Shown piece after piece: positions 6,356 through 15,221 of a stretch of 15,594 nt of DNA. A program made the translations under genes and the position numbers. Positions within the stretch are counted from its first letter, which is position 1, and each line of letters begins with the position of its first letter. Source of the DNA: Pseudomonadota bacterium (GTDB lineage Bacteria; Pseudomonadota; Alphaproteobacteria; Rhizobiales; Xanthobacteraceae); contig JAEWCJ010000470.1 of the NCBI GenBank assembly GCA_023390695.1, positions 1-15,594 on the forward strand. Reading direction: 5' to 3'. Under the pieces are notes generated by a model. It did no database searches. It saw only the letters and a program-made list of their open reading frames with translations, and was not told where the DNA came from.

Positions 6356-7152
6356 GCCACCGGCTCCGGAAGAGATTGTGCAGCGAGACCTCTGGCCCGC
6401 TCCAGTTCGGCAGGCGCGAGTCTGGCCTTGACCGCGTCAACAAACGGCGCGGCAAGTCCGCTGCCACCAGCCTGTCCGCGCAGAAGCCAAGCCATTGCCG
6501 CGACAGGATCGCGGGGTACGCCGGCGCCCAGGTGGAACGCGGCGCCAAGCATCGCCTGCGCGTCGGCGTCACCTCTCGCGGCGGCCTTGTCCCACCACAG
6601 CACCGCCGCCGCCGGCTCACGTTCGACACCAAGCGCGTTGTGATAGATCATACCAAGCCGCGTCATTGAGGCCGCGACCCCTTGCGCCGCCGCAGCCTCC
6701 GCCCAGCGCTTCGCCTCCACATAGTCGGGGGAAATCATCTCCCCCTCCAGCAGCATCCAGCTCAACATATCTTGCGCCGGTGCGTCGCCGGCTTCGGCGG
6801 CGGCGCGATACAGTTCGGCCGCGCGCGCTGGATCGAACTCCACGCCCTCACCCTTGAAATACATTGCCGCAAGATTGCGCTGACCGGCAGCGTCACCGGA
6901 TTCGGCAGCCAAGGTCAGCCAGCGCAAAGCCAATACCAAGTCGCGCTCGACACCGAGCCCCTCGGCAAAGCAGGCGCCGACATTGTTCTGCGCACGTCCG
7001 ACGCCGGCCTGTGCGAGCGGCCCCCAGATCGCAAGCGCCTCGGCATAATCCTGCCGCTGGGCGGCCGCATAAGCGGACGCCATCTGCTCCGTGACCCGCT
7101 GAGTGTCCCGCCGGGTTGTCGATGAGAAGATGCGGTCCAGCAATCCCATCAT
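6352..7152 (-). CDS. Sel1-repeat (tetratricopeptide-like) protein
   Basis: The 266-residue protein consists of Sel1-like repeats of about 36 residues from about residue 50 to 235. Repeat units include AQNNVGACFAEGLGVERDLVLALRWLTLAAESGDAAG, QRNLAAMYFKGEGVEFDPARAAELYRAAAEAGDAPA, MTRLGMIYHNALGVEREPAAAVLWWDKAAARGDADA and a final unit AMLGAAFHLGAGVPRDPVAAMAWLLRGQAGG. Such solenoids usually serve as protein-binding scaffolds. There is no clear signal peptide, so a cytoplasmic location is likely. The start at 7152 overlaps the selA stop (ATGA) and the stop overlaps the selB start (ATGA), which locks it between the two selenocysteine genes. Despite the name, Sel1 repeats have no family link to selenium; a role in SelA/SelB or formate dehydrogenase assembly is inference from position. 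Confidence 0.9.
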   Translation of the reverse strand: MMGLLDRIFSSTTRRDTQRVTEQMASAYAAAQRQDYAEALAIWGPLAQAGVGRAQNNVGACFAEGLGVERDLVLALRWLTLAAESGDAAGQRNLAAMYFKGEGVEFDPARAAELYRAAAEAGDAPAQDMLSWMLLEGEMISPDYVEAKRWAEAAAAQGVAASMTRLGMIYHNALGVEREPAAAVLWWDKAAARGDADAQAMLGAAFHLGAGVPRDPVAAMAWLLRGQAGGSGLAAPFVDAVKARLAPAELERARGLAAQSLPEPVA

Positions 7153-8564
7153 CCGCGCCCGCTCAATTGCAATTCCGCAAGATTGGTCACAAATCCTGCT
7201 TCATCTTCGAGACAGCGCAGATCCAGGATGCACGTCTGATTCTCAATCCGTCCAATCACGGGAACCGGCAAAGCACGAAACGCAGCCGCCAGCGCCAGCA
7301 CAGCACGACCTGCGCCTTTCGCATTAGCTGCACTGCAAGCGATGCCACTGCTGTCGATGGTCTCCTGCGGCAAAGCGCCGGAGCCGATCTGGCTTGTGCA
7401 GCAGACGACGCTGGCGACAAACCGATCACCGATCGCCGCAACGACCGCGGGCAAGAGCCGTGTCGCCAGCGCCTCGACTTCGTCCCTGGGGCGCGCGAGC
7501 ATCCGCAAGGTCGGCAAACGCTGCGCAAGCCGGTCGGGATCGCGATAGAGCCGCAATGTCGCCTCCAGCGCAGCGAGCCGGATCTTGTCAACCCTGAGCG
7601 CCCGTTTCATCGGGTTCTTGTTGAGGCGGGCAATCAGATCCTTGCGGCCGACGATAAACCCGGCCTGCGGTCCGCCGAGCAGCTTGTCGCCGGAAAAGCT
7701 GACAAGATCGGCGCCGTCGGCGACTGCCTCGGCCACAGTCGGCTCATGCGAAAGCCCGTAGCGCGACAGATCGACCAGTGTGCCCGAACCAAGATCGTTG
7801 ACCAGCGGCACACCCCTCTCCCTCGCCAATGCGGCAAGCTCGCGCGCCGGCACTTCCCTGGTAAAGCCTTCGATCCTGTAATTGGAGGTGTGAACCTTGA
7901 GGACGAGCCCGGTCCTCGCCCCGACCGCCGCCTCATAATCCTTCATATGCGTGCGATTGGTGGTCCCGATCTCGACCAGCTTCGCGCCGGCCCGCGCCAT
8001 AATGTCGGGCATGCGGAAAGCGCCGCCGATCTCGATCAGTTCGCCACGCGACACGACGGCGTCCTTGCCTTTGGCGAGCGTGTTGATGATCAGCAGTACC
8101 GCCGCGGCATTGTTGTTGACGACGGTGGCGTCCTCCGCCCCGGTCAGTTCGCACAGGAGACCGCGGATCAGCGCGTCGCGCTCGCCGCGGCGGCCGCCAT
8201 CGAGATCGAATTCCAGCGCCAGCGCCTGCCGCATGGCGGTGACGGCGGCTTCAACGGCCTCCTCCGCCAATTGAGCCCGCCCGAGATTGGTGTGAAGGAC
8301 GGTACCGGTGAGGTTGAAGACCGGCCGCACCTTCGGCCGGGATTCCCGCTGCAGCGTTTCGAGAGCGCGTGCAGCAAGATCTTCCGCCTGGACCGATGCC
8401 GCCTGACCGTTGCGAAGCGCTTCGCGCGCCGCGTCAAGCGTGCCGCGAATGGCCGCCACCGTCAGCATCCGGCCGAAGCGCTCGACCGCTCCGGCTGCAA
8501 TACCGGTTTTCAATACTTCGTCGACCGACGGAATACGGGCGAAGGATGGTACGGTCTGGTCCAT
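7149..8564 (-). CDS. selA: L-seryl-tRNA(Sec) selenium transferase
   Basis: The 471-residue protein is a full-length SelA (E. coli 463 aa), the PLP enzyme that converts seryl-tRNA-Sec to selenocysteyl-tRNA-Sec using selenophosphate. Visible family blocks are VFNLTGTVLHTNLGRAQL (residues 82-99), EDATVVNNNAAAVLL, SRGELIEIGGAFRMPDIM, GTTNRTHMKDY, VLKVHTSNYRIEGF and FSGDKLLGGPQAGFIVG, with the PLP lysine at 294. An ATG at 8564 follows the fdhE stop by nine bases, with AAGG in front. It overlaps the next gene by ATGA. The selenophosphate synthase gene selD, needed for substrate supply, is not in this window. Confidence 0.97.
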   Translation of the reverse strand: MDQTVPSFARIPSVDEVLKTGIAAGAVERFGRMLTVAAIRGTLDAAREALRNGQAASVQAEDLAARALETLQRESRPKVRPVFNLTGTVLHTNLGRAQLAEEAVEAAVTAMRQALALEFDLDGGRRGERDALIRGLLCELTGAEDATVVNNNAAAVLLIINTLAKGKDAVVSRGELIEIGGAFRMPDIMARAGAKLVEIGTTNRTHMKDYEAAVGARTGLVLKVHTSNYRIEGFTREVPARELAALARERGVPLVNDLGSGTLVDLSRYGLSHEPTVAEAVADGADLVSFSGDKLLGGPQAGFIVGRKDLIARLNKNPMKRALRVDKIRLAALEATLRLYRDPDRLAQRLPTLRMLARPRDEVEALATRLLPAVVAAIGDRFVASVVCCTSQIGSGALPQETIDSSGIACSAANAKGAGRAVLALAAAFRALPVPVIGRIENQTCILDLRCLEDEAGFVTNLAELQLSGRG

Positions 8565-8573
8565 GCCGCACCT

Positions 8574-9491
8574 TCAGTATCCGAGCAGAAACGGATTGAC
8601 GCTGCCGCGACGGAACCCCAGATCGCGCACCAATAGGTCGAGTGCGAGAGTGGCGACGTCGTCCGCGACGGGATCCAAGGCCGGATTCTTGTCTTGATAG
8701 ACGACCTTCACATAACTGCGACAGCTCTCACAGACTTCCGCCTTGATATGTCCGGGTCCGCCATCGATCTCGCGGTAGGACATCTTGGCGGTTGAGCCGC
8801 ACACCGTGCAGCGCGCACGGATATAGTTCCAAAGCGTGCCGCAGAGCGAGCAGGAGCAGAATCTCGCTCCCTCCGCTCCCGCCCAGCCGACAATGGCGCT
8901 CGCGACCTGCGGCCCGCCGCAGGCCGGACAGGCGCCGTCGCCGACCGGCTTGAGCGCGGCTGGATCAAGGCGCTCCGCCAACCGCGCGAAATGCACCTGA
9001 AGGGCGGCCGCAACGAAGACATGCTCGGCAAGGGCCTCGATCGGGATCGTGTCCGCGAGAACGTTGCGGATCATCGTATCCTGCATGTCCACGTCCGCAG
9101 CCCGCAGGCGGTCAAGCGCGGCGCGGGCTTCTGCCGGCATATCGAGGTCGATCGCGGCTTCGACAAGCCGCTCAAGCGTCGCGTCAAATGCCACATCCGC
9201 CGTAAAGGTGTTGCGGTCGAGTGGTGGCATCCCGTGTTCGCTGGCGCGCGCCAGTGTTTCCGCCGGCGGGAAATCCGGCTCCGGTAGCCCGTTCTGGATT
9301 CTGGATTGGAGGTCGGACAGGCCAGCTAGGAAGCGGAGATAGCTCTCCAGATCGTGACCATCCGCCAGTGACCTGAGGCGCTCGGCACGTTCAGTAAAAA
9401 GTTGCGTCGGATCAGGAGGCCTAGCAAAGGGGGGCTTCGCTATATTTCCGATGACCGATGGATCAGGTTGCAGATCGCCGACTTTTGTCAT
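8574..9491 (-). CDS. fdhE: Formate dehydrogenase accessory protein FdhE
   Basis: The 305-residue protein has an N-terminal helical region and a C-terminal metal-binding domain with four CXXC motifs: Cys188/191 (CPAC), Cys214/217 (CSLC), Cys228/231 (CTVC) and Cys254/257 (CESC). This matches FdhE, a rubredoxin-like cytoplasmic factor required for activity of membrane formate dehydrogenases and thought to act on the catalytic subunit before Tat export. The start at 9491 has GAGG seven bases upstream. It lies 75 bases after fdnI, separated by a strong hairpin, and nine bases before selA. The length is close to the E. coli protein (309 aa). Confidence 0.95.
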   Translation of the reverse strand: MTKVGDLQPDPSVIGNIAKPPFARPPDPTQLFTERAERLRSLADGHDLESYLRFLAGLSDLQSRIQNGLPEPDFPPAETLARASEHGMPPLDRNTFTADVAFDATLERLVEAAIDLDMPAEARAALDRLRAADVDMQDTMIRNVLADTIPIEALAEHVFVAAALQVHFARLAERLDPAALKPVGDGACPACGGPQVASAIVGWAGAEGARFCSCSLCGTLWNYIRARCTVCGSTAKMSYREIDGGPGHIKAEVCESCRSYVKVVYQDKNPALDPVADDVATLALDLLVRDLGFRRGSVNPFLLGY

Positions 9492-9528
9492 TTCAAAACC
9501 TCACGAACCGCACGGGCCACGTGGCGTA

Positions 9529-9557
9529 TGTGCGGCGCCAACCAGCGGCGCCGCACA
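9529..9557 (-). promoter_or_regulatory. Intercistronic hairpin between fdnI and fdhE
   Basis: There are 11-bp perfect arms, TGTGCGGCGCC and GGCGCCGCACA, with a 7-base loop. This fills most of the gap between the structural genes and the accessory genes. No T-run follows on the minus strand, so it is not a standard intrinsic terminator. A stable 3' end protecting fdnGHI message, partial attenuation or an RNA processing site are possible readings. Confidence 0.5.
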
Positions 9558-9566
9558 GATTTCAGC

Positions 9567-10235
9567 TTATGGCTTTCCGGTGACGAGTTCCTTCAACCAT
9601 TTGCGGTGATGTCTCCACGCCCAGCCGCCGGTGACACGTCCCCGTGTCATCGCACCGATGGTTCCGCGCACCCAGATCGCCGCGTAGACATGCACGATCC
9701 ACACGCAGATCGCGACCACTGCGGCAATGGCATGAACGAGCACTGCAACCCGCTTCTGGGTCACGGTGAAATACTCGCCGAAATACTGTTCCCAGACCAC
9801 GATACCGCTGGTGATCAACACGATGATCAACAACGACATTGACCAGAACACCATCTTCTGTCCGGCATTGTATTTGCCGACTTCCGGCAGGTTCTCATCA
9901 TGACCGGCAAGCACATCCCGCAGGCGAGACATCCAGACGCTGTCCGTCCGCTCCCAGAGATTGAGCTTCCAGAAGCGGAAGAACAGTCCCATGAAGCTGA
10001 AGAACAAGACCACCCCGATCCATGGGTGAATCATGCGAGTCGTGCTCCCCCCACCGAACAGGCCGGTGAGGAAAAAGAGACTCGGATGAAACAGCGCGAG
10101 GCCGGATAACGCCAGCAACACGAGGCTTGCCGCCGTAATCCAGTGATTGATCCTCGCGCCGGTCGTGTAACGGTCGATCGTGACCGGGTTACCAGGATGA
10201 ACGCTGTCACCAGGAGCGACTTCCGTCGTACTCAT
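9567..10235 (-). CDS. fdnI: Formate dehydrogenase gamma subunit, cytochrome b556
   Basis: The 222-residue membrane protein has four hydrophobic helices, at about residues 30-50, 68-88, 128-148 and 163-185. The four histidines at 31, 70, 168 and 182 have exactly the spacing of the two b-heme ligand pairs of E. coli FdnI (18, 57, 155, 169), shifted by 13. It anchors the enzyme in the cytoplasmic membrane and passes electrons from the iron-sulfur subunit to quinone. The start at 10235 overlaps the fdxH stop by ATGA. The symbol fdoI would be equally valid; sequence alone does not separate the Fdn and Fdo types. Confidence 0.95.
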   Translation of the reverse strand: MSTTEVAPGDSVHPGNPVTIDRYTTGARINHWITAASLVLLALSGLALFHPSLFFLTGLFGGGSTTRMIHPWIGVVLFFSFMGLFFRFWKLNLWERTDSVWMSRLRDVLAGHDENLPEVGKYNAGQKMVFWSMSLLIIVLITSGIVVWEQYFGEYFTVTQKRVAVLVHAIAAVVAICVWIVHVYAAIWVRGTIGAMTRGRVTGGWAWRHHRKWLKELVTGKP

Positions 10236-11170
10236 GAACGTCCCTCCGTCAGACGCTTGGCGTTCTTCTCATCTTCATCGGAGACCCGGTTGGGTCCGGA
10301 GACGACATGATGGAGGAAGCCAAACGCGGCGAATGCACCGATCGCCGCAAGGCCAGCATATTTAGTCACCCCCTTCCAGACTTCGACGATCGGACTGATC
10401 GTCGGGTCTTGAGGAAGGTTGGCATAGATCTGCGGCTTGTCGTTGTGCTGCAGCACATACATGACGTGCGTGCCGCTAACGCCCGGCGGATCGTAGAGGC
10501 CGGCATTCTTGAATCCACGCGATTTGAGATCCGTGATGCGCTTGTTTGCCCACTCCTTCATCTCGTCCTTGGTGCCGAAGACGATAGCCTGGGTCGGGCA
10601 AGCCTTCTGGCAGGCCGGACCCTGGCCGACCGCGACACGGTCGGAGCAGAGCGTGCACTTGTAGGCCTTGTGATCGACCTTGGAGATGCGCGGGATGTTG
10701 AACGGGCATCCCTTCACGCAATATCCGCAGCCGATGCAATTCTCCTTCACGAAATCAACGATTCCGTTGGAGTATTGCACGATCGCACCCGGAGCCGGGC
10801 AGGCCTTGAGGCAGCCCGGATCCTCGCAATGCATGCAGCCGTCTTTTCGGATCAGCCATTCGAGATTGCCGGATTCCGGGTTCTCGTACTCAGTGTAACG
10901 CATCAGCGTCCAGGTATTCGGTGTCAGATCGTGCGGGTTCTCATAGAGCCCGACGTTGACGCCGACTTCCTCGACGAGATTGTTCCACTCAAGGCACGCC
11001 ACCTGGCATGCCTTGCAGCCGATGCATTTGGACACGTCGATCAGCTTGGCGACCTCGGTTTGCCGCTTTGCAGGCGGCGTCACCGTCGAAGCTGAACGGC
11101 GGATCAGGTCAGCGTCCCCGAATTTTGCCGGGACGGGCTGGGTGGTGGGGTTCGGGACTGGAGGAAACAT
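10232..11170 (-). CDS. fdxH: Formate dehydrogenase beta subunit, four [4Fe-4S] ferredoxin protein
   Basis: The 312-residue subunit carries electrons from the catalytic subunit to cytochrome b. Four cysteine groups are visible: 49/52/55/59, 112/115/120/124, 145/148/151/155 and 172/175/187/191, enough for four [4Fe-4S] clusters. A single membrane helix lies near residues 270-290 ([20 protein letters not shown]), as in FdnH. The start chosen is ATG 11170, preceded by GGGAG seven bases upstream; a TTG two codons earlier is in frame but is worse placed. It begins 12 bases after fdnG and overlaps fdnI by ATGA. It has no signal peptide, consistent with export as a partner of Tat-exported FdnG. Confidence 0.96.
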   Translation of the reverse strand: MFPPVPNPTTQPVPAKFGDADLIRRSASTVTPPAKRQTEVAKLIDVSKCIGCKACQVACLEWNNLVEEVGVNVGLYENPHDLTPNTWTLMRYTEYENPESGNLEWLIRKDGCMHCEDPGCLKACPAPGAIVQYSNGIVDFVKENCIGCGYCVKGCPFNIPRISKVDHKAYKCTLCSDRVAVGQGPACQKACPTQAIVFGTKDEMKEWANKRITDLKSRGFKNAGLYDPPGVSGTHVMYVLQHNDKPQIYANLPQDPTISPIVEVWKGVTKYAGLAAIGAFAAFGFLHHVVSGPNRVSDEDEKNAKRLTEGRS

Positions 11171-11182
11171 GACCAATCTCCC

Positions 11183-14100
11183 TTATGCCACCGGCCCAGC
11201 GATGGGCTCGACATTGACCAAGAACGCCTTGAACTCCGGGGTCTGCGCATTGGCATCACCCACAGCAGGCGTCAGCGAATTCACCGGCGAGGCCTTCTTG
11301 GTTTCGCCGATAAAGCCGAAATTGAGCGGCAGGCCAACGGAATGCACCGTCTTCCCGTCGATCTGCAACGGCTTGATTCGTTTGGTGACGACGGCTTTGC
11401 CTTTTACCTCCCCGCGGTTGGACCAGACCCGAACCATCTGTCCCGGCCTGATCCCCTTCTCCCGCGCGAGCGCCTCCGACATTTCCACGAAGAACTCGGG
11501 CTGTGTGACCGCGTTCATATGGACGGACTTGGTCCAGTAGTGGAAGTGCTCGACGAGCCGATAGGTGGTGGCGACGATCGGGAAATCCTTGGCATTGCCA
11601 AAGACCTCCATATCGCCCTTGAACACCCGGGCCGCAGGATTGCCCCGCACCTTGGGGAACAAGGGGTTGGGCACCGGCGATTCAAACGGCTCGTAGTGAA
11701 CCGGGAACGGCCCTTCTGCCATCATGCCCCGGGCAAACAGGCGTGACACACCCTCCGGGTTCATGATGAAGGGACCGGTTCCGCGATCCGGCGGAATGGT
11801 CGCCACGAAGTCCGGCACGTCGGCGCCTGTCCAGCGCTTGCCGTCCCAGAACACATACTTCTTGGCTTCACTCCAGGGCTTGCCTTCCGGATCAGCCGAC
11901 GCCCGGTTGTAGAGAATGCGGCGGTTGGCCGGCCAACAGAATCCCCAGCTTCCGTACACATTCATGCCGGACGGATCGCTGTTGTCGCGGCGTTGCGCCA
12001 GGTTGCCGCTCGGACCGTAGATGCCGGTGTAGATCCATTGCACACCGTCGGTCGAACCGTCGTCCCGCATCTCGCCGAAACTGGCGAGTTGCTGGCCGGC
12101 CGGCCGGGTTACCTTGCCTTCGGCGTCCCTCAGATCCACCAACGCCTTGCCGTTGAGCTCTCTGAGGAGTTCATCGGCCGTCGGATCATGCGGGTTCTTG
12201 TAGCTCCAGTCGACCGCCATCAGCGGTTCGGCTGCCTTGCCGCCCTCCTTCTCGTACAGACCGCGGATGCGATGGAAGAGGTCCGACAGAATCTCGATAT
12301 CTTTCCGGGATTCGAAATACGGATCCGCCGCCTTCCACTTCCACTGAATGTTACGGCTGGAATTGGTAAAGCTGCCCTCTTCCTCGACGAAGGATGTCAC
12401 CGGGAGCATGAACACTTCGGTCTGGATCTTCGCAGGATCAACGTTGTTGAACTCGCCGTGATTTTCCCAGAACCGCACCGTGTCCGTCTCGATGGGATCC
12501 ATGCTGACGAGAAACTTCAACTTCGACAGAGCCGCCCGCGTCTTGTTTGCATACGCGATCGACATCAGCGGGTTGAAGCCCTGGCAAAGCAGACCAGTGG
12601 TCTTGCCCTGGTGCATCACATCGAACATGCGCAATGCGTCATAGGCGATGTCAAGCTTCGGCAACCAGTTGTAGCCGAATTCGTTCTCCTGCGTCGCCTT
12701 GGCGCCGTACATGCTCTTCAGGAAGCTGACATAGAACTTCCTGTAGTTCTGCCAGTAGCTCGTCTGGTTGGGTTGCAGCGGCTTGAAGGTCCGCTTGCCC
12801 AGATGCGACTCCAGCGTCGGCTCGCTGTCGGTCGGCATTGCCAGATAACCCGGCAATGAGGCCGTAAGCGTACCGATATCGGTGATACCCTGCACATTGG
12901 AATGGCCGCGCAGCGCATTGATGCCGCCGCCGGGCACGCCGATATTGCCGAGCAACAACTGGATCATCGCCGCGGTACGAATGTTTTGCGCACCGTGCGA
13001 ATGCTGGGTCCACCCAAGCGCATACATGATCGTCATGGAGCGATCACGGGTGGAGGTCGAGGCGGCCCATTCGGCAACCTTCAGGAACTTGTCCTTGGGT
13101 GTGCCGGAAACGCGCTCAACCACTTCTGGCGTGTAAAGCGCGAAGTGGCTCTTCATCAGCTGGTAGACGCAGCGCGGGTGTTGCAGCGTCAGATCGCGGA
13201 CGGCGAAACCATCCGCCCCGATCTCATATTCCCACGAGCTGCGGTCATAGGCCCGCCGGTCCTGATCGTAACCAGTGAACAGCCCCTCGCTGAAGCCGTA
13301 TCCCTCCTTCACGATATAGGACGCATTGGTGTAGTTGCTCACGTAATCCTTCTGGATCTTGTCGTTGGTGAGCAGATAATTCACCACTCCCATCAGGAAC
13401 GCGATGTCGGAGCCCGCGCGAATGGGCGCATAATGATCCGATACGGCAGCCGACCGCGTGAACCGCGGATCAACAACCATTAGTTTCGCGCCACGCTCGG
13501 CTTTCGCCTCCGTGACCCATTTGAAGCCACATGGATGCGCCTCAGCAGCGTTTCCACCCATGATCCAGACGACATCAGCGTTCTTGATGTCCGTCCAGTT
13601 GTTCGTCATTGCACCGCGACCGAATGTTGGGCCCAAACTGGACACCGTCGGTCCGTGTCATATCCTTGCTTGATTCTCGATCTGCAGCATCCCGAGACCG
13701 CGCGCGACCTTCCAGGTCACCCAGCCCGTCTCGTTTGTGCAGGAGCTGCCCGACAGAAACGCCATTGTCGGCCAGCGATTGACGGTCACGCCGTCCTTAT
13801 TCCGCTCGATGAAGTTCTGATCGCGATCTTCCTTCATCAGCTTCGCGATACGGTCCATCGCGAAGTCCCAGGATACGCGCTCGAACTTGTCGGCGCCGGG
13901 CTTGCGATACATCGGATACTTAACGCGAGTCTTCGCCCTGATGTAATCGATCGCGCCTGCACCCTTGGGACACAATGTTCCGCGATTGACCGGATTGTCG
14001 ACGTCCCCCTCGATATGGGTGACTTCCATCTTGCCTTTCTCGGCCTTGCTCTCGGCCGAGAAAACCATCATGCCGCAGCACACGGCACAATAAGGACAGG

Positions 14101-14257
14101 AGCTGCGCGCTTCCTTGGTCTGCGCGAGTTTAAATGGTCGGATTGCTGCTGCATGGGCGGCTTCGATTTCACCAAATCCAAGCGCACCGAGCGTCGTCCC
14201 GGCCAACCCCGCGCCGGTGCCCTTCATAAAGGAGCGCCGGGAGAGTTCCATATTCAT
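11183..14257 (-). CDS. fdnG: Formate dehydrogenase alpha subunit, selenocysteine-containing molybdoprotein
   Basis: The catalytic subunit oxidises formate at a bis-MGD molybdenum centre, probably on the periplasmic side. Read through one in-frame TGA (13660-13658) it is 1024 aa, against 1015 for E. coli FdnG. A twin-arginine signal (ELSRRSFMKGTGAGLAGTTLGALG) starts the protein. A [4Fe-4S] site follows with Cys54, 57, 61 and 96. The Sec200 context is ENQARI-U-HGPTVSSLGPTFGRGAMTNNW, nearly identical around the UGA to the E. coli enzyme, with the adjacent essential histidine. The downstream frame resumes without shift and contains the molybdopterin domains (NADVVWIMGGNAAEAHPCGFKWV, GVPGGGINALRGHSNVQG). 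ATG 14257 is chosen for GAGGAAA eight bases upstream and because the Tat motif then sits at the N terminus; the frame is open to 14320. An annotation that ignores recoding would split it at 13658. Confidence 0.97.
13618..13653 (-). promoter_or_regulatory. SECIS-like hairpin downstream of the fdnG UGA
   Basis: Four bases after the UGA, GACCGA (13653-13648) pairs with TCGGTC (13623-13618), and an inner GTGT can pair with ACAT below an apical loop. Position and size match bacterial SECIS elements, which must lie directly after the UGA inside the coding region to bind SelB. The exact apical loop pairing was not computed. Confidence 0.65.
13658..13660 (-). other. In-frame UGA recoded as selenocysteine (Sec200 of FdnG)
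   Basis: This is the only stop in the fdnG frame before TAA at 11183. The flanking codons translate to NQARI before and HGPTV after, the known selenocysteine neighbourhood of FdnG/FdoG proteins. selA, selB and selC lie downstream in the same operon, so readthrough is expected. Confidence 0.96.
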
Positions 14258-14320
14258 GGACGTTTCCTCGACATCGCCCCGCCCGGGGGACTTTCCGAAC
14301 TCAAAGTTCGTCTGAGTCAA

Positions 14321-14349
14321 AAGCTAGATTTTCATTTTTCCAAAGTCAA
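14321..14349 (-). promoter_or_regulatory. Candidate sigma-70 type promoter for the fdn operon
   Basis: On the minus strand TTGACT (14349-14344) is followed after 17 bases by TAGCTT (14326-14321), in an A+T-rich stretch. Transcription would start near 14313, about 55 bases before the fdnG ATG. The -10 match is poor, so this is a suggestion only. Confidence 0.3.
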
Positions 14350-14436
14350 ATAAGCAATCATATGCACAATGCCGCAGGCACAGTAAAAATTGCCAATGAG
14401 GCTTTCGCTGCATCTGCGAAATCGTGTTTGGGGCGT

Positions 14437-14455
14437 CCATAGCCTTACACTATGG
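14437..14455. promoter_or_regulatory. CCATAG-N7-CTATGG operator candidate in the fdnG upstream region
   Basis: The perfect 6-bp arms CCATAG and CTATGG flank CCTTACA. The motif fits T-N11-A and has the same core as the palindrome before the LysR gene at 1450-1474. A second, tighter ATAG-ATT-CTAT element follows at 14460-14470, with its ATAG starting 21 bp (two helical turns) after the first ATAG. The site lies about 180 bp before fdnG and 90 bp before the divergent thioredoxin gene, so it could serve either. Confidence 0.5.
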
Positions 14456-14545
14456 GCTGATAGATTCTATTTCTCGCGCTACCCAATTCTGTCTGCCTTC
14501 AAATGATCCTTGACGGCAGTTTCAGATCGGCGCCACTCTTGACGC

Positions 14546-15205
14546 GTGGAGAGAAATCTCGCTCCCGAGGATCGGGGCTTTCTCAAGCATCGGCCATGTG
14601 TGGCAGAGACGACGCGTCGTGCCATCGGAGTTGCATTGTCGCTCGGCCTTGGCGTTTCCATTTTCTTCATTTTTGCAAATGCTGCAACTCACGCGTTGGC
14701 TACCTCCGCAATCAATTCGTCCGTGCTGCGGCCCTGGACAGGGTCGCACCTGCCGGAATTCTCTCTGAAAGACGTTGGCGGAAAATCGCTAGACCTATCC
14801 GATTATCGCGGGCAGCCCGTGCTCGTGCATTTCTTCGCCACATGGTGCGAGCCATGCCGGCCAGAGATGCAGGCTCTCGAGCGCCTTGCACAGCATCCCG
14901 ACGCAGAGGCGTTGCGGATCATTTCCATTTCCGTCAACGAACCGGCTTCGCGGGTCCGGCGCTTCCTTGAAAAAACACCGGTAGGTTTTCCCGTCCTGCT
15001 GGACGAGAATCGCACGGCATCGAGAACATGGTCTGTGGATCTCCTCCCGACCACGTATATCCTCGACGCCGACCTCACCCCGCGTTTCCATGTCGAGCAC
15101 GATGTCGAATGGGATCACGTGGATATCCTCGAGATTCTGAACGTTCTAACGACTCGCTCCGGCGCGCCCCAAACCAAACCATCGCCATCCGCAACGATCC
15201 GATAA
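14546..15205 (+). CDS. TlpA-like membrane-anchored thioredoxin
   Basis: The predicted protein of about 219 residues has one N-terminal membrane helix (AIGVALSLGLGVSIFFIFANAA, residues 26-47). A thioredoxin-like domain of the TlpA/ResA group follows from about residue 65: LPEFSLKDVGGKSLDLSDYRGQPVLVHFFATWCEPCRPEM with the redox pair Cys101/Cys104, and a cis-proline at LLPTTYILD (Pro168). Such proteins reduce disulfides on the periplasmic side, often for cytochrome c or copper site maturation. The start is uncertain: GTG 14546 is the longest in-frame choice but lacks a good ribosome site, and another GTG at about codon 19 is possible; both keep the membrane helix. It is transcribed away from fdnG and lies 16 bases before the next gene, so the two form a likely operon. 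Confidence 0.85.
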   Translation: MERNLAPEDRGFLKHRPCVAETTRRAIGVALSLGLGVSIFFIFANAATHALATSAINSSVLRPWTGSHLPEFSLKDVGGKSLDLSDYRGQPVLVHFFATWCEPCRPEMQALERLAQHPDAEALRIISISVNEPASRVRRFLEKTPVGFPVLLDENRTASRTWSVDLLPTTYILDADLTPRFHVEHDVEWDHVDILEILNVLTTRSGAPQTKPSPSATIR

Positions 15206-15221
15206 ACGGGAGGATTCCTGC

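Noticed and set aside
7116..8636. Open frame of 506 codons on the plus strand opposite selA
   Set aside because: It is a shadow of the GC-rich selA codons: the opposite strand encodes a complete SelA with every family motif, and the plus-strand protein has an unstructured Arg/Gly/Pro-rich composition and no recognisable domain.
13658..13660. fdnG as a pseudogene broken by a stop codon
   Set aside because: The stop is a UGA at the exact Sec position, the frame continues unchanged and sel genes are in the operon.
14258..14320. N-terminal extension of FdnG from a start at 14320
   Set aside because: It would put 21 residues without a signal character before the twin-arginine motif, while ATG 14257 has a good ribosome site and gives Sec200, close to Sec196 in E. 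coli.
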